Source: Ancistrus triradiatus (Eukaryota; Chordata; Actinopteri; Siluriformes; Loricariidae). From it: 64,000 nucleotides of DNA. Below the pieces are notes generated by a model. The model did no database searches. It was not told the origin of the DNA and saw nothing but the letters and a program-made list of their open reading frames with translations. Position 1 is the first letter of the stretch. Each line of letters opens with the position of its first letter. The position numbers and the translations under genes were made by a program. Of this stretch, positions 42,115-56,200 are shown one piece after another. The stretch spans positions 124,001-188,000 of the forward strand of contig JAJAGP010000210.1 of NCBI GenBank assembly GCA_025084515.1. Direction: 5' to 3'.

Positions 42115-45100
42115 GTAGGTCATGAATTTTTCTTACTATTTATGATACTGTGCTGTTCCTGCTATCGCTACGCATTTTACTTTATTGTGCTTATTACCAC
42201 TTCAGTGAACAGTGCAGCACCTGTATCCCTATGGTCTAACAATGTATATCTGTTTATTTGAGAGTTGATTATAGGTTTGACATATGATAGATTGTGTAAT
42301 ACTATGCAAAAGTCTCATTTTTATGCAAGCAGATGAGCCAGAACATTAGAACGTCCACTGCTCAACAGTCCAGTTCCAACACTCGCATGCATCTTGCAGG
42401 TATTTTCGGCTGTGAACAAGGGTTTGCACTCTGACTGGTCTGTGCCTATTTCAGCCCCATAATCAGCAGGCTGCAACGCACTCGTATTGTAACCTTTTGA
42501 CAGTTCGGATCAGACGGCCTGGATCCTCTTGCTGGTTTGTGGTTCGTAGGTACTCACCACAGCTGACTGGGGGCACCCCACCAGCTAGGCTGCTTCAGAG
42601 ATGTTCTGACCAGTTCCCAAAACAATTTGGCCCTTGTCAGAGTTGCTCAGGTTTTAATCCCTGGCACATTCTCTGACATTCAGCATTTCAACTACGAATA
42701 CCAACTGGTCATTGATGTTTAATATATCCCAGACCTGTGCAGCTGTAACAAGACAGTCAAATCCCCGAAAGTTGAATCAGTTCATCTGGACATAAGGTTT
42801 TGTGGTAGAAACGTTTCGTCAAGAAGTGATTTCTTCAGTCTCAGCTAGTTGGAAAACTTCCCCAATCTTATATGCAGCACATTTGCATAATGACCAATAC
42901 CAGCACAATTTCATAACAATGGGACCAGTTATCAGGTTAACATGCAGATTACCATCCATTAACTGACATCCATTAATGACATTGACCACGTGTGCCATTC
43001 ACACAGGATTGGGGAATAGCTGCGATTCGGCATTATAAGATGGTGAGAGGTCTACTCTGAGACCCCCTGCTCGGTTCAGGGCTGGGCGTTCCCTTTTAAA
43101 AAAAATGGCTTATTTGATTCTGCATGCAAACCAGGGTTCCTCCCTATCAAGGATTTGTACATCTTTATCCTTGAAAGAGTCGTCACTGGACTGTACGTGA
43201 ATGTAAACAGCAGAGTCCTGGCCTGATGAGGTAGCTCTTCTATGTTGTGCCATCCGTTTCTCCAGGAACTGTTTGGTTTCCCCCGATGTACAATTCCTTG
43301 CAATCCTCCTGGCACTTAACAGCATACACTAAATTACTCTGTTTGTGCTGGTTGACGCCAATCCTTGGGGTGGCAGTTTCTGGCATAGCGTGTTTTTGGG
43401 GTTTGAAAGCAATCAAGAGGCAGTGTTCTTCTACTCTCTTTGATCTGCTGGAGCACTGTTTGGGTGAATTACTTGCTTTGACGAAAGCCCAGTTAGGATA
43501 AACACATTTAACAAGGGCCTGATTAATGTGAGATTTCTCTCCATTCTTGGCCGCTATGTGTCAGTGGGGATGCTGTGTGCTCGGTGGTACAATGTCCTGA
43601 TGACTCCTAATTTGTGCTCCAATGGATGATGAGAGTCAAATCTTAAATACTGATCCATATTTGTTGGTTTACAGTACACAACTTTCAATTGTCCCCAATG
43701 ACTACTTCACAATCTAAGGAGGGTAACCTGTCATTTTTCACATCCTCCTTAGTGATCTTGATGTGTTTGTGCACCGACTTAATGTGGTCAGTGAATGTCA
43801 TTTCAACTCAGGTGTCATGCACATATCATGCTGCTCCTGAATAGGATCTTAGTGTCTTGTTTCAACTTCCTCCATATACAGGTTGGCAACGATAGGTGAA
43901 ACTGGGAAACCCATAGCGCACCCATGTGAAACTGCACAAGGAAAACAGCTGATAAAGTCAGAAAAGGAAAAGGGTGGTTCTACCAAGCATTGATTTCATT
44001 ACATTTTCCTGATCACTGATCACAGTATATAGTATTTTTAGTCATTTAAACCTTTTTTATTATTTTATTTTTGAAGGCATGTTTGCAGACAAGCTCTATG
44101 TTCATTAGGTCTCAACTACCAACAGATGTCTGTCGTCATATTTACATTTACATTTACATTTACAGCATTTAGCAGACGCCCTTATCCAGAGCGACTTACA
44201 ACTTATACAATCTTACAATCCAAACAATTGTGGGTTAAGGGCCTTGCTCAAGGACCTCAATGGCAGCTTGGCAGAGATGGGATTTGAACCCTGGACCTTT
44301 TGGTCCATAGTCCAGTACCTTAACCGCTAGGCTACCACAGTTATATATTGTCATTCCAGCTGTTTTATTACTTCTGACATATTCTACCCTGGTCTTCTCT
44401 AAATAGTGGCTTATTTATATATTTTTTGACATATTAGCAAACATAATATTCATATGGGAATTGTCAGCCATGATGATCTGGAATACAGAACTCTGAAATA
44501 TACACTCACTGACTACTTTATTCGGTACACCTCCTCTTTCTACACTCACTGTCCATTTTATCAGTTTCACTTACCATATAGAAGCACTTTGTAGTTCTAC
44601 AATTACAGACTGTAGTCCATCTGATTCTCTACATACTTTGTTAGTCCCCTTTACTCTGTTTTCTTATGATCAGGACCCCACAGATCAATTACTATTTGGG
44701 TGGTGGATCATTCTCAGCACTGCAGTGAGACTGACGAGGTGGTAGTGGTGTGTTAGTGTGTGTTGTGCTGGTACGAGTGGCTCAGACAACAGTGCTGCTG
44801 GAGTTGTTAAACACTGTGTTCACTCACTGTGCACTCGTAGACACATCTACCTTATTGCTCCACCTTTAGATGTAAAGACAGAGACAGTAGTTCATCAGTC
44901 GTTGCAGTTTGTGTTAGTCATCGTCAAATCCTTCATCAGTGCTCACAGGATGCTGCCTACAGGATGCTGGTGGCAGGACAATTTTGGCTGGTAACTATAT
45001 TTACTCCAGCAGTGACACTGAGGTGTTTAAAAACTCCAGCAGCACTGCTGTGTCTGATCCACTCCTACCAGCACAACACACACTAATAGATCACCATAGC

Positions 45101-48100
45101 AGTGTCACTGCAGTGCTGAGAATGATCCACCACCCAAATTGTACCTGATCTGTGAGGGTCCTGATCATTAGAGAACAAAGTAATGGGGACCAACACAGTG
45201 TGCAGAGAAACAGATGGACTACAGTCTGTAATTGTAGAACTATAAAGTGCTTCTATATGGTAAGTGGAGCTGATAAAATGGACAGTGAGTGCAAGGAGAT
45301 ATACCTGATAAGGTGATCGGTGAATGTATATTACTATATGAATTCATTAACACAGGCAGGATAATTAATTTCATATAATACATTTAGGAATTAAGCCATA
45401 TGAATACATAATAATCAAATCTGCATGGCCACCAAATAATAATCAGATGTGGATAATCAACAGTGAATATAAGAAATGGTGCTTTAAAAAATGTTCCATA
45501 TTTGCTGAGTTGTGTTACATTATTCAATTTTAGCGTGTTGAACAACTGTTTAAATCTGTTATAGAGAGCCTGCAGGGACAGTTTATCACTAGCAGGGATT
45601 AAAATTGGGACATTTCCAGCTGTGTTAAGTAAATTCATTAAAGACAACTAAATGCAACAGCTTCTCATTACTTTACATATCACTGAGGTTTTAAAGTCAT
45701 TCAGGGTGTTCAGGTGGTGCAGCAGTCTAATGAGAGTCCTGATGGTGCCTTCCGGCCAGGTCAGGCATCACTTACAGGCATGACTGGTAATATCTGAGTA
45801 ATGGGAGGCCAGGTAGGGAATTACCCACTTGCACTGTAACAGCAACCCTTGCCAGCCTTGTGATGGGCAGATATCCCGCCTTGTGCCCTGTGTTCTCCAG
45901 GATAGATGCTGAACAACCACATGCCTGTGGGGACTGTAGCGGGTTACAGTTTATGGTACTGGACTGTGGACCAGAAGGTCCACCTCTGCCAAGCTGCCAC
46001 TGTTGGGTCCTTGAGCAAGACCTTTAACCCACAGTTGCTTAGACAGTAAGATTGTATCAGATTGTACCTCGGTTGTTTTGGAAAAGAAGGACTGCTAAAT
46101 GACTAAATGACTACATGGAGATAAAACGTGAAAGAAAAAAATAATTCAAAGCTGTAAGGGGTTTAATTAAAATCCCCTTTCACTGTGTATGACTCACATG
46201 TGACATACATTTTCACTTCTCAGGAAAACTAAACAAGTCTAAAACTTTGCTATCTTCAATACAAGAGAGTCTACAAATTGTCAACAGTGCACTAGATCAG
46301 ACCACAAAAGGGTAAACAAGACTCAGCTTCTTACGAATAAATTATAAGCCATGAATGCATCTTGATGAATATGAAAAATGTAATTACACTACCTCTTTTC
46401 TGAATACCAGGAACCATACTCTGTCATCCTACATGCAGATGTTTGCTTTCTCCAGGCAAGCAGCTTCAGTAACTCATGCACTTTCAAAAGCAGCAGAGGC
46501 CTTTCAAATGGCTCTATTACTGTTAAAGGATAAACTGAGAAGGAGACAGAAAAGATCTGTCTCTATTTCAGGTAAATATCGATTAATTAATTTTTACTGC
46601 ACACTGTCGCTGTTTGCTGAAACAACTAACTGTATTTGGAGTGCTACTTTTCTCCAGAATTCACTTCTAGCCTGAATCTAACAGAGCTGATCCAGCTAAT
46701 TAAGTAGACTGATTATGAGGAGCAGGTGTGTTGGATTAGAATTCAGTCCTGCAGGGTTGTTGATCATTGTGTAAACCGGTGTTATTCAAACTTTTTGATT
46801 AAAGAACCTATACACATATATCTGAAATTGGTAGTATAAGAGTAAAAGTACATGGATGTGCATCCATTCCATTTGCTCTAATGGCCAAGGTCTCAAAAAT
46901 ATACAGGGTGGGCCATTTATATGGATACACCTAAATACAATGGGAATGGTTGGTGATATCAACTTCCTGTTTGTGGCACATTAGTATATGGGAAGGGGGA
47001 ACTTTTCAAGATGGGTGTTGACCTTGGCCATTGATGGGTGTTGACCATTGAAGCTGGCCATTTTGGATCCAACTTTATTATTTCCAATGGGAAGAGGGTC
47101 ATGTAACACATCAAACTTATTAAGAATCACAAGAAAAACAATGGTGTGCTTGGTTTTAACGGAACTTTATTCTTTCATGAGTTATTTACAAGTTTATGAC
47201 CACTTATAAAATGTGTTCAAAGTGCTGCCCATTGTGTTGGATTGTCAATGCAACCCTCTTCTCCCACTCATGACACACTGATGGCAACACCGCAGAAGAA
47301 ATGCTAGCACAGACTTCCAGTATCCGTTGTTTCAGATGCTGCACATCTCGTATCTTCACAGCATAGACAATTGCCTCCAGATGACCCCAAAGATAAAAGT
47401 CTAAGGGGGTCAGATCGGGAGAGCATTTCTTCTGCGGGTGTTGCTATCAGTGGTCAGAGTGGGAGAAGGGTGGCATTGACAACCAACACAATGGGCAGGA
47501 CTTTGAACAACATTTATAAGTGGTCATAAACTTGTAAATAACTCATGAAAGAATAAAGTTCAGTTAAAACCAGCACACCATGTTTTCGTGTGAAATTCCC
47601 AATAGTTTGATGGGTCCATGACCTATTCACAGTGGAAAATAATAAGTTGGATTACAAAATGGCAGACTTCAAAATGGCCGCCATGGTCAACACCCATCTT
47701 GAAAAGTTTTCCCCCTCCCATATACTAATGTGCCACAAACAGGAAGTTGATATCACCAACCATTCCCATTTTATTTAGGTGTATCCATATAAATGGTCCA
47801 CCATGTAGTATCTTTTAACTATGGACGTTGTAGTTGTAAATGGCTGGTCACCTGAACAGACAAAAAAAAGCTGCAGATCCATGAATTAGAGTTTAAGAGC
47901 TCAAGATTTTTGTGTTACTCGTGTTTGTGTATGAGTTTCCGCTACTTATCTGTAGCAAGCTGTAAGGCATTCGTAAGTGTATGTCGATGTCCTATTGTAA
48001 GAAGTACTCCTTTGTTTGTTCCCGCACTACCTGTATACACTGTCTAACCTATAACTATTTAAATTGGTTCACATTCACTTGCTGAGTCTCTGTTTCATCT

Positions 48101-51100
48101 TCCCTGTTGTTCGTAATGCTGTCTATCAATGCAGTTTTGGTTCTTGTCAAGCAAATGCAACAGGTCCATCATGGCATTTTCTTAAGTGTTACAGCTTTCC
48201 TCTACATAGTGCCAGTACATTACATTATTGTATTTTATATAATTATTATGAAATTCAATTAATTAATAAAAGGTTTAGCATGTGTATAACAGTTTAGGCT
48301 TTGGGCACGATGTCATTAGGGATTAGATCGTAACATTCCACTTTGAGCTTTAGCTTTTCAGTGGTATCTCTGAAGCATTTATGTATCACTTGCATGCAGT
48401 TTTATTGTGAAAATACAGTTTATATATTTTTTGCATAAATAACAGTATGTGAGCATGCTAATGTACACAACATGTAATGCAGATGTTAAACAGCTCATAC
48501 CTGTATACACTTACACAATGTAAAACAAGGGAACAAGCTTAAAATGGCATATTTATTTAATGCACCATTACTTACGGTGAGTCGATATTTAGCAACACCC
48601 TTTTCTGCAGAAATCATGGCCTCCCAGCATTACTTTCTAACATCAAACAAGCTTTGTATTTTTGCTTTAGCATTTATTTCCTCCCTTCCTTGCAAACAGC
48701 TTGTAGTTCAGAAATATTCTTGGGTCATCATGCATGCACATCATGTTTGGCATCTACCCACACATTTCCAATATCATTCTGTCAGAGGACTGGGAGAGTT
48801 GAAAACACCCTAATCTTTAAATTCTTGCAGTAGTTTAAGGTTGATTTTGAGCTATTTTGGGTCATTTTCCTGTTACAGCCAACTTCTTTCAGCCTTAGTT
48901 TTTTCACTAACTGTGAAGCACTGAATTCCATGATTTATATTTAGCGATATTAAAATGTTATGAATATCGTACAGTATAGTATAATATAATGATAAACATA
49001 CATTTCAAGTACCACAGGGTGCCAGATGACACCAAGCTTACAGAACCAGCTGAACCAAATGACAAGATGACCATTTGTGGAATTTTTTCCCAATTCTGCT
49101 CTTGTCGAGTGTAGCTAAACAATTTAGTTTAATTGGACAACAAATGATTCCAGAATGTATCTTGTTTCTCTAAGCCTTGTGTTGCACCATTAGATGATGA
49201 CTTGAGATCTCAGGTTTATCTCTCAAGAAGATCACATTTGTACATGCAAACCTAACCATTCTAACAGTCATTTCTAACAGTGGAAAATGCAAGAAGAAAA
49301 CATTATCTTCATTTTAATATCTGTAGTCAGCTCCATAGAGGAGCTCATAGCTAACTGACAAAGGAGCTACAAAGTTTATTTAAACATTATTGTTTTATTC
49401 AAAGTGTTTTAAACGTTTTATATAAAAACACTTGTATATCATCAGTAAAGGCAACCAAATTTTAAAAATCAGATTTTAAAATAAATACTAAATAACTACA
49501 TTTAAAAAGAGTAAGGATGCATTTGCAAAAACAGTGTTCCTTTTAAAGGGTTGTGAAATAGAGCATGCCATTCCCCCTGAAGTGACAATCATAACCATAG
49601 CACCTCACCAGGATAACCCGTTATTAACCAAAGATGCATTCTGTAATGAATTTTAAGTTTTACAGTTTACAGATATTTAAGATACAACATACATATTAAT
49701 ATTAAGGATCAAGCATACGTGCCCCACTTTATCCATCCATTGTCCTACTTTGGTTATAGTCCAGCTAATATCTATTCTGCTTTTCCTCCTAGTACTTCCC
49801 CCAAGAATATCCCTTAAATTATAACATTGTACAAGCTTGTACTGCAACCCAGTCTCCTACACTGTCATGTATTGGGGATTTTAATCCCCTAACCTGCCCT
49901 TACAATAATGCATATAATGCTTGAATGCTCCAGTATTAACAAAATAAGAAAGAACTACTACTACTACAATAAAAGAACTAACATAAAATGTTTTTCTCAG
50001 AAATACCCCTCCCAAGAAAATACAGACTTCCTAGAACAACTTGAGTTAAAACACTGTATTTAGTTTTTCACCTTCAATGTTGTTTTAGAGAAATACGTCC
50101 TTTGAGTGTAAGCCATGCATATAACCAAATTGTGCTGGAATGGCAACAAATAAAAGTACCTACCTACCTACCTACTACCTAACTAACTAACTAATCCCCT
50201 CACCTCAAATCTGAACCACTAACCCACTATAATGAAGGGCAATCAGGAACATAACTTGAGCAGATTGTAGGATCTCTCACCTCTGTCTACACCACCATTT
50301 TCATTTTATTCAGTTCTTAATTAAGAGGTAGTGTTTGATTAGTTTTATATTGTGACGATTCGCAATAAAGGAAAGAGATCCATGTGGTAGTGCACATGAT
50401 GTATAAGGCCCTGCTTGTTATAGAGACAAAGTCTTGCCCAGTCTGCAGTTAACAGGCAGGCAGAATTGCCAACAGAAGGACTCGTCCACCACTATACTAC
50501 ACTGACATCACTGAAAGTAGGTGGGACTCCATTATACAGGAATGACTTAGGGATTTCTGAATTGGTAATAATGGAAATTGGGCTCCTGTTTTCTGAATAT
50601 TTGTTATTCGAACCATTTCCCGGAACGAAGTACACATGGATTATGGGGGTTGACTATATATCTTGGTATTGCAACTAGCATTGAATTCTCCTTCTCCAGT
50701 ATCATTACAGTGGCTGAATTACCTGACATTTAGTGCACGAGTGCTAAATTACAAATCTGTTATAGCAGGAGCGCTTACCAGGAGTAAAATGTCATTTGCT
50801 GTATTTACACAAGGTGATAAAAGTGTTTACATTAAGCCCAGAAAAACAGGCTCATCAACCTGAAATGGTCGGCTTACTCCAAATATTTGATTTAAATTAG
50901 TAGACTAATTGGCTCATTTTTCAGAGCTCCTTACCCTGGAGGATGTGAAGCTGATAGCAAACCTGTCTGGGTGTCCTCCACCCTTACAACCCACCAGCTG
51001 CCCAGTAGGAGGAGATTCAGAGAAATACCGCACTATCTCTGGAGTGTGCAATAACAGGTATCTAGCCACACTTTTAATAATTCATCCATAACACACTGCT

Positions 51101-53212
51101 CTGTGGAGCCTGATGCTCATCTCCCAGGCTGTTTTGAAAGTATATTAATCAGTGCTCTCTCGTGCTAACAGGACACTGGCATTTTGCTGAGGCAACAAGG
51201 CTGTGTTGATAAGATGAACTATGACAGATAGGATGGGTCAGGGCTAGTGAGGCAGATAGAGGGTATTCGAGCAACTGGAGGAAAAAGCAGGACTATGCAG
51301 TGGGAGAAATCATATATGACTGTAACTGAACTGCACACAGAGAGACTTAAGAGCAATCTTTAAAACTGGTCATGTGGTCTTAGGCAATGATGTTTTTTTC
51401 CATTGATTCAACCTTAGTTTGGAAATTATGACAGGTTTCTTGACTTGAAAAGAATATAATGTATAATACATACAGTACTGTGCAAGAGACTTAGGCCACC
51501 AATAGATTTGTTCTTTAGCAATGGTATAATGACCAAATATAGCACATTGTCAGTGATTGGCCCCAGAATTTTCTAATTTGTATTTGTCACTCCATAATAC
51601 TCTTTTCCATTGATCTTCATTTGAATCTTTTTCTTGGCTGCTACCTTTCCAAAAAGACCATTCCTGATCAAGCTTCTCCGGAGTGTAGAAGTGTAGAAGG
51701 ATGTCAACTTGTAATCCTAATGAAGCCTCCGGATGCTGCTATTGCTCAAGTGTAAGGGGAGGACACAATAAATTCTTGCCACAGATCGTAAATCTCTTTA
51801 ATTTCAATTGATTTTTTAATATGACACACAAACTTCTTGTATTTTCTGGTTGATTCTAATAAGAGACTGAGAAACAATTACATTTGGCCATTATACCATC
51901 ACTAAAACAATGCTACCTCTAATCTAATGGTGGAGAGTTTTAAGACTTCTAAATACTTTTGCACAGCACTGTATCTTGGGTTCATACTGTCCGCAATGAC
52001 ATAAAAGTCAATGTTAGACACACTGCATTTTTAATTGCATTTTCTATACTGACCCAACGTTCTCTGATTTGGAGGAGTTGTATCAAATGTTGTTTCTTAA
52101 TAATGAGACGCCTCATCAAACATTTCAGATGCAACATACAAATGCACTTTCTTATTCAGAAATAATCCTCTTTGGGGAGCAGCCAGCACTGCCTTGGCCA
52201 GATGGCTTCCAGCAGAGTACGAGGATGGAGAAAGCCAACCAAAAGGCTGGAACAGTGGGCACGAGTACAACGGCTTCCAACTTCCTCCTGTAAGCTACAG
52301 AGAGCCATTCTTATTTTAATTGCAATCATAAACAGAAACATAACATACATCCAAGCTTCACCAAATTACCAAGACATCTGTATAAGCTCAACTAGTAAGT
52401 AGTTTACTAGAAATTGAAATAACTGGGAACAGTGAATCTTTACTTCACTAGATGCTTTACACATTATTCTGTATTTTCTGGCCTTTTTTTGTTTTGAAAG
52501 TTTCCAAAGCAGCTGCTCTGTCAGATTTAGCACCTGACATGTGCTTTCAATCTTGCATAAATATGTTCCCCTGTGGTTCAATCTAGCACATACTTATCTG
52601 TTAATATGTCCAGTTTGGATCAGTTGGTCATATTTACTGTCATATTAACCAATAAGATCATCATGCAAGACAATCAATTAGACTACTAAGACTGGATAAT
52701 CACAATTACACAGTGAAAAAACGAAAATCTGACCTTGTGCAGACCTTACTTTGAACTTGTGTAGTAGAGTTACACTGGAAATCATAAAATGGCTTTGTCA
52801 CAATGATAAATACATAACCAGTACATGTACTCTTACTTCTGGGCCTGTGATGGTGCGGTGGTTAAGGTACTGGACTGTGGAAGTAAAAGTCCAGGGTTTA
52901 AATCCCACCTCTACAAAGCTGCCACTGTTGAGTCCTTGACTCAAGGCAAGGCTCTACAATTGCTTTAATTGTAAGACTTTATTAGTGGTAAGGTAGATGC
53001 AGAATCCCTCCCCCCAACATAATGTTACCACCACCATGCTGCATAGTAGTTAGAGAAGTTCTTTAATGTTTCTGAACCCTTTAGAATTTCTGCATAAATA
53101 TGCCCTAAAACATCATCAGCTTTCACACCTAGACATAGATAAAGAGAACCCAATTAAACAAATGAGATAAAAGTATTATACTTGGTCATTTATTTATTGA
53201 GGAAAAATACAC

Positions 53213-53260
<48 letters not shown>

Positions 53261-56200
53261 GTGAGTGGCAAAAGTAGGCGAACCTCTAAGATTAGCAGTT
53301 AGTTTGTTTAGCGTGTCTATTTGGTGTTTTCAGTCAAGAAGACAAGTATCAGTTGTGAGTGGACACACTGTTGTATTTAATAAACGTATGTCTGTCTAAG
53401 ATCTACACAATACGTGTTTGTTGAAGTGTATCATGGCATGAACAAATGAGATTTCTGGGAGCCAAAAAATGGTCAATGCTCATCATGGTACAAAAGGACA
53501 CAAAACCATCTCTAAAGAATCAGTCATATAGATAGTAAAAAAACATTTTTAACCATTTTCAATCTCCCTAAGAGCAACTGAGCCAACCAAAATCACCCCA
53601 AAACCCAAAAATTCACTCAAGACCCAAAAATATATATATATCAGTTTAAATGAAAAGGGTTATGTCTGAAGAAAGGAAGACACTACTTTCCAACATTAGA
53701 ACCTTATCCGATCTGTGACGCATGGTGGTGGTGGTATCATAGTCATGGTGGTGGTTTGGGCTTGTTTTGCTGCATCTGGGCCAGGGCAACTTACCATGAT
53801 TGGTCGAAAATTAATTCTGAATTATACCAGCAAATTCTAAAGGAAAATATCTGTTAGATCTCAATAGAACACGGATAATGTAGCAATTACCCTAAGCACA
53901 CAAGCTGTTCTACCAAAGAAAGGCTGAAAAATAATACAGTTAATGTTATGGAATGGTCAAGTCAAACTTAATCCAGTATAAATGTTAAGGAAAACCAGAA
54001 GTAACCAGTCCATGTGAGGAAACCTACCAACATCCCAGAGATGAAGCTGTTCAGTATGAAGGAATTTGCATTTAGTTGCATTTATTGCTGCACAAGGGGG
54101 ACACAGCAGTCAATGAAAGCAAAGTTTCTCACAGGTTTGCCACTGACATGTGTAATATTCTATCTTTGTCCTCAAAAAATAAATGACCAGGTATGATATT
54201 TTTGTCACAATTGTTTAAGTGGGTTCTCTTTATCTACTTTTATGACTTGTAAAAAGCTGATGATGTTTTAGGTCATATTTATGCAGAAATATAGAAACGT
54301 GTAAATTATAGCACCACTGTATGCTGTGGGTGTGCTGTTTTTGCCAAACACAGTGCTTGGATGTAAGTCCAAAAAGATCTTGGTCTTATCTGACCACATG
54401 GCAGCAGATGAGACTTCAAATAAAACTTCGTTTTACACTTTTTTCTGAAGAAGCTGTTCATTTTGACTGCCAAAGTGTGTGCTGGCGTGAAACTATCAGA
54501 TTTCACCAAGACATTTGTATCCAAAAGTTATACATATAAGCATTAGAATTATTGGCAAACTGACTTTGATCACAGGACAGATTTGCCTCATCTTCAGGTA
54601 TGATATTAAGCTAAGACATTTCTCACAATTGTCATTACCCATCTTCACCAAGGGTGCCAATAATTCTGGAGCTGACTGTTTATGAAATTCCCCATTCTGA
54701 CATTTTAGTTAGCCTTTCTTTGCCGCAACCTCACATTAAAAATGCAGGACTGAATTCACTATTTGCACGCTTTCACATTCCAGACACACATCCTGTGCTT
54801 TATATCCCAAGTGATACTGTTTTTAATGAGGACGGAGCCAAAACATTGCTATATAATGAGTAGCAAGACCAACCTGCTCGAAATCTGCGACGGTGACACA
54901 TGCCTGGCTCCATCAACACTTTGATCACATAAACACTTTGATCCCAAATGAAGTGGGGGTGTATCACATATGAAACTGAGAAACACCTTAACAAACAAAC
55001 AAAGGTTGAAAGTGGAAGCAGATTTCTCCATTTTCCGCAGGCATAAACTCTAGGGTTTTGCTTTGATGCAGTTATATAGCAGAGTGTCATGAATTAAAGT
55101 AGATTCAATCTTCCTTACAGTAATGTAGCACGGGCCTAAAAACACTCCGTGGCCTTTGTGTGTATGTTTTACGTAAATGAAAAGCTTAGTGTCCACATTA
55201 AAATGTATGAGAAGGGCAGAATTATTTATTTGTTGGTGGTCAGAGGCCTGACAGCTGAGAGTGCTGTCAGGAAGAAAAACAACTCATAAATTTACTGAAC
55301 ACTTTTTTTCATTGGTCTAGGAATTAATCACCATTAGTCATTTCTGCTTTGAACATCCCATCAATCATATCTTTTAAGGTTCGGGAAGTCAGCAACAGGA
55401 TTATGCAAATCTCCAGTCAGTCCCGCTTAGAAGATGACGTGTATTCCCAGTTGCTGGTGGACTGGGGTCAGTACATAGACCACGACATTTCCTTCACTCC
55501 TCAAAGCACCAGCAAAGCCACGTTTCGGGAGGGAGTCGACTGTCTACACATGTGTGGAAATTCAGATCCTTGTTTTCCAATTCAGGTAAGATCCACACAC
55601 TCTACGTATTTGCCAAAAACCTGAATGAATGTATGCTATATAGCCAAATGTTAGTGGACACTCAAAAATGACAGCCAAATACATGGCTATTAGTATTAGC
55701 AGAAGCTCCTGTGGCTCAGAGGCAAGCAGGTCCTGAGCACTGCAGGCTGGGTTTGCAACGCGAAGGTCGGGAGGTGCAAGTACAGAACTCTGCAATTGAC
55801 TGCTTCCCTGTCCAGTTTTTACATCTACTTGTGCCCAGGTAAAGTGAATTCCTGGAACAGCAGATCATATGAATGCTTTGCTTTGAAAATGGGTTGCTAG
55901 TACAGATCATGCTCTCCCTTTGCTGCTACAACAGCCTGCACTCTTCTGAAAAAGCTTTCCACTTGTTGGACAATAAGCCCTGACTCACAGTTCACATTCC
56001 AATTCATCTCAAAGGATTCTAATGTAGTTAATGTCAAGGCCCTGTGCAAGCCAGCCAAGTTCTCCATCCAAGCTGGTAAAGCATTTCTTTATGGACTTTG
56101 TTTAAGAGGGTAGGGCAGACAACTGATGAACTGACTTCTTGGGGAGGTGGAATCTTTTGAACTGAGGAGCTCTGTCCAATTCTACTGTCACTGTTCATCT

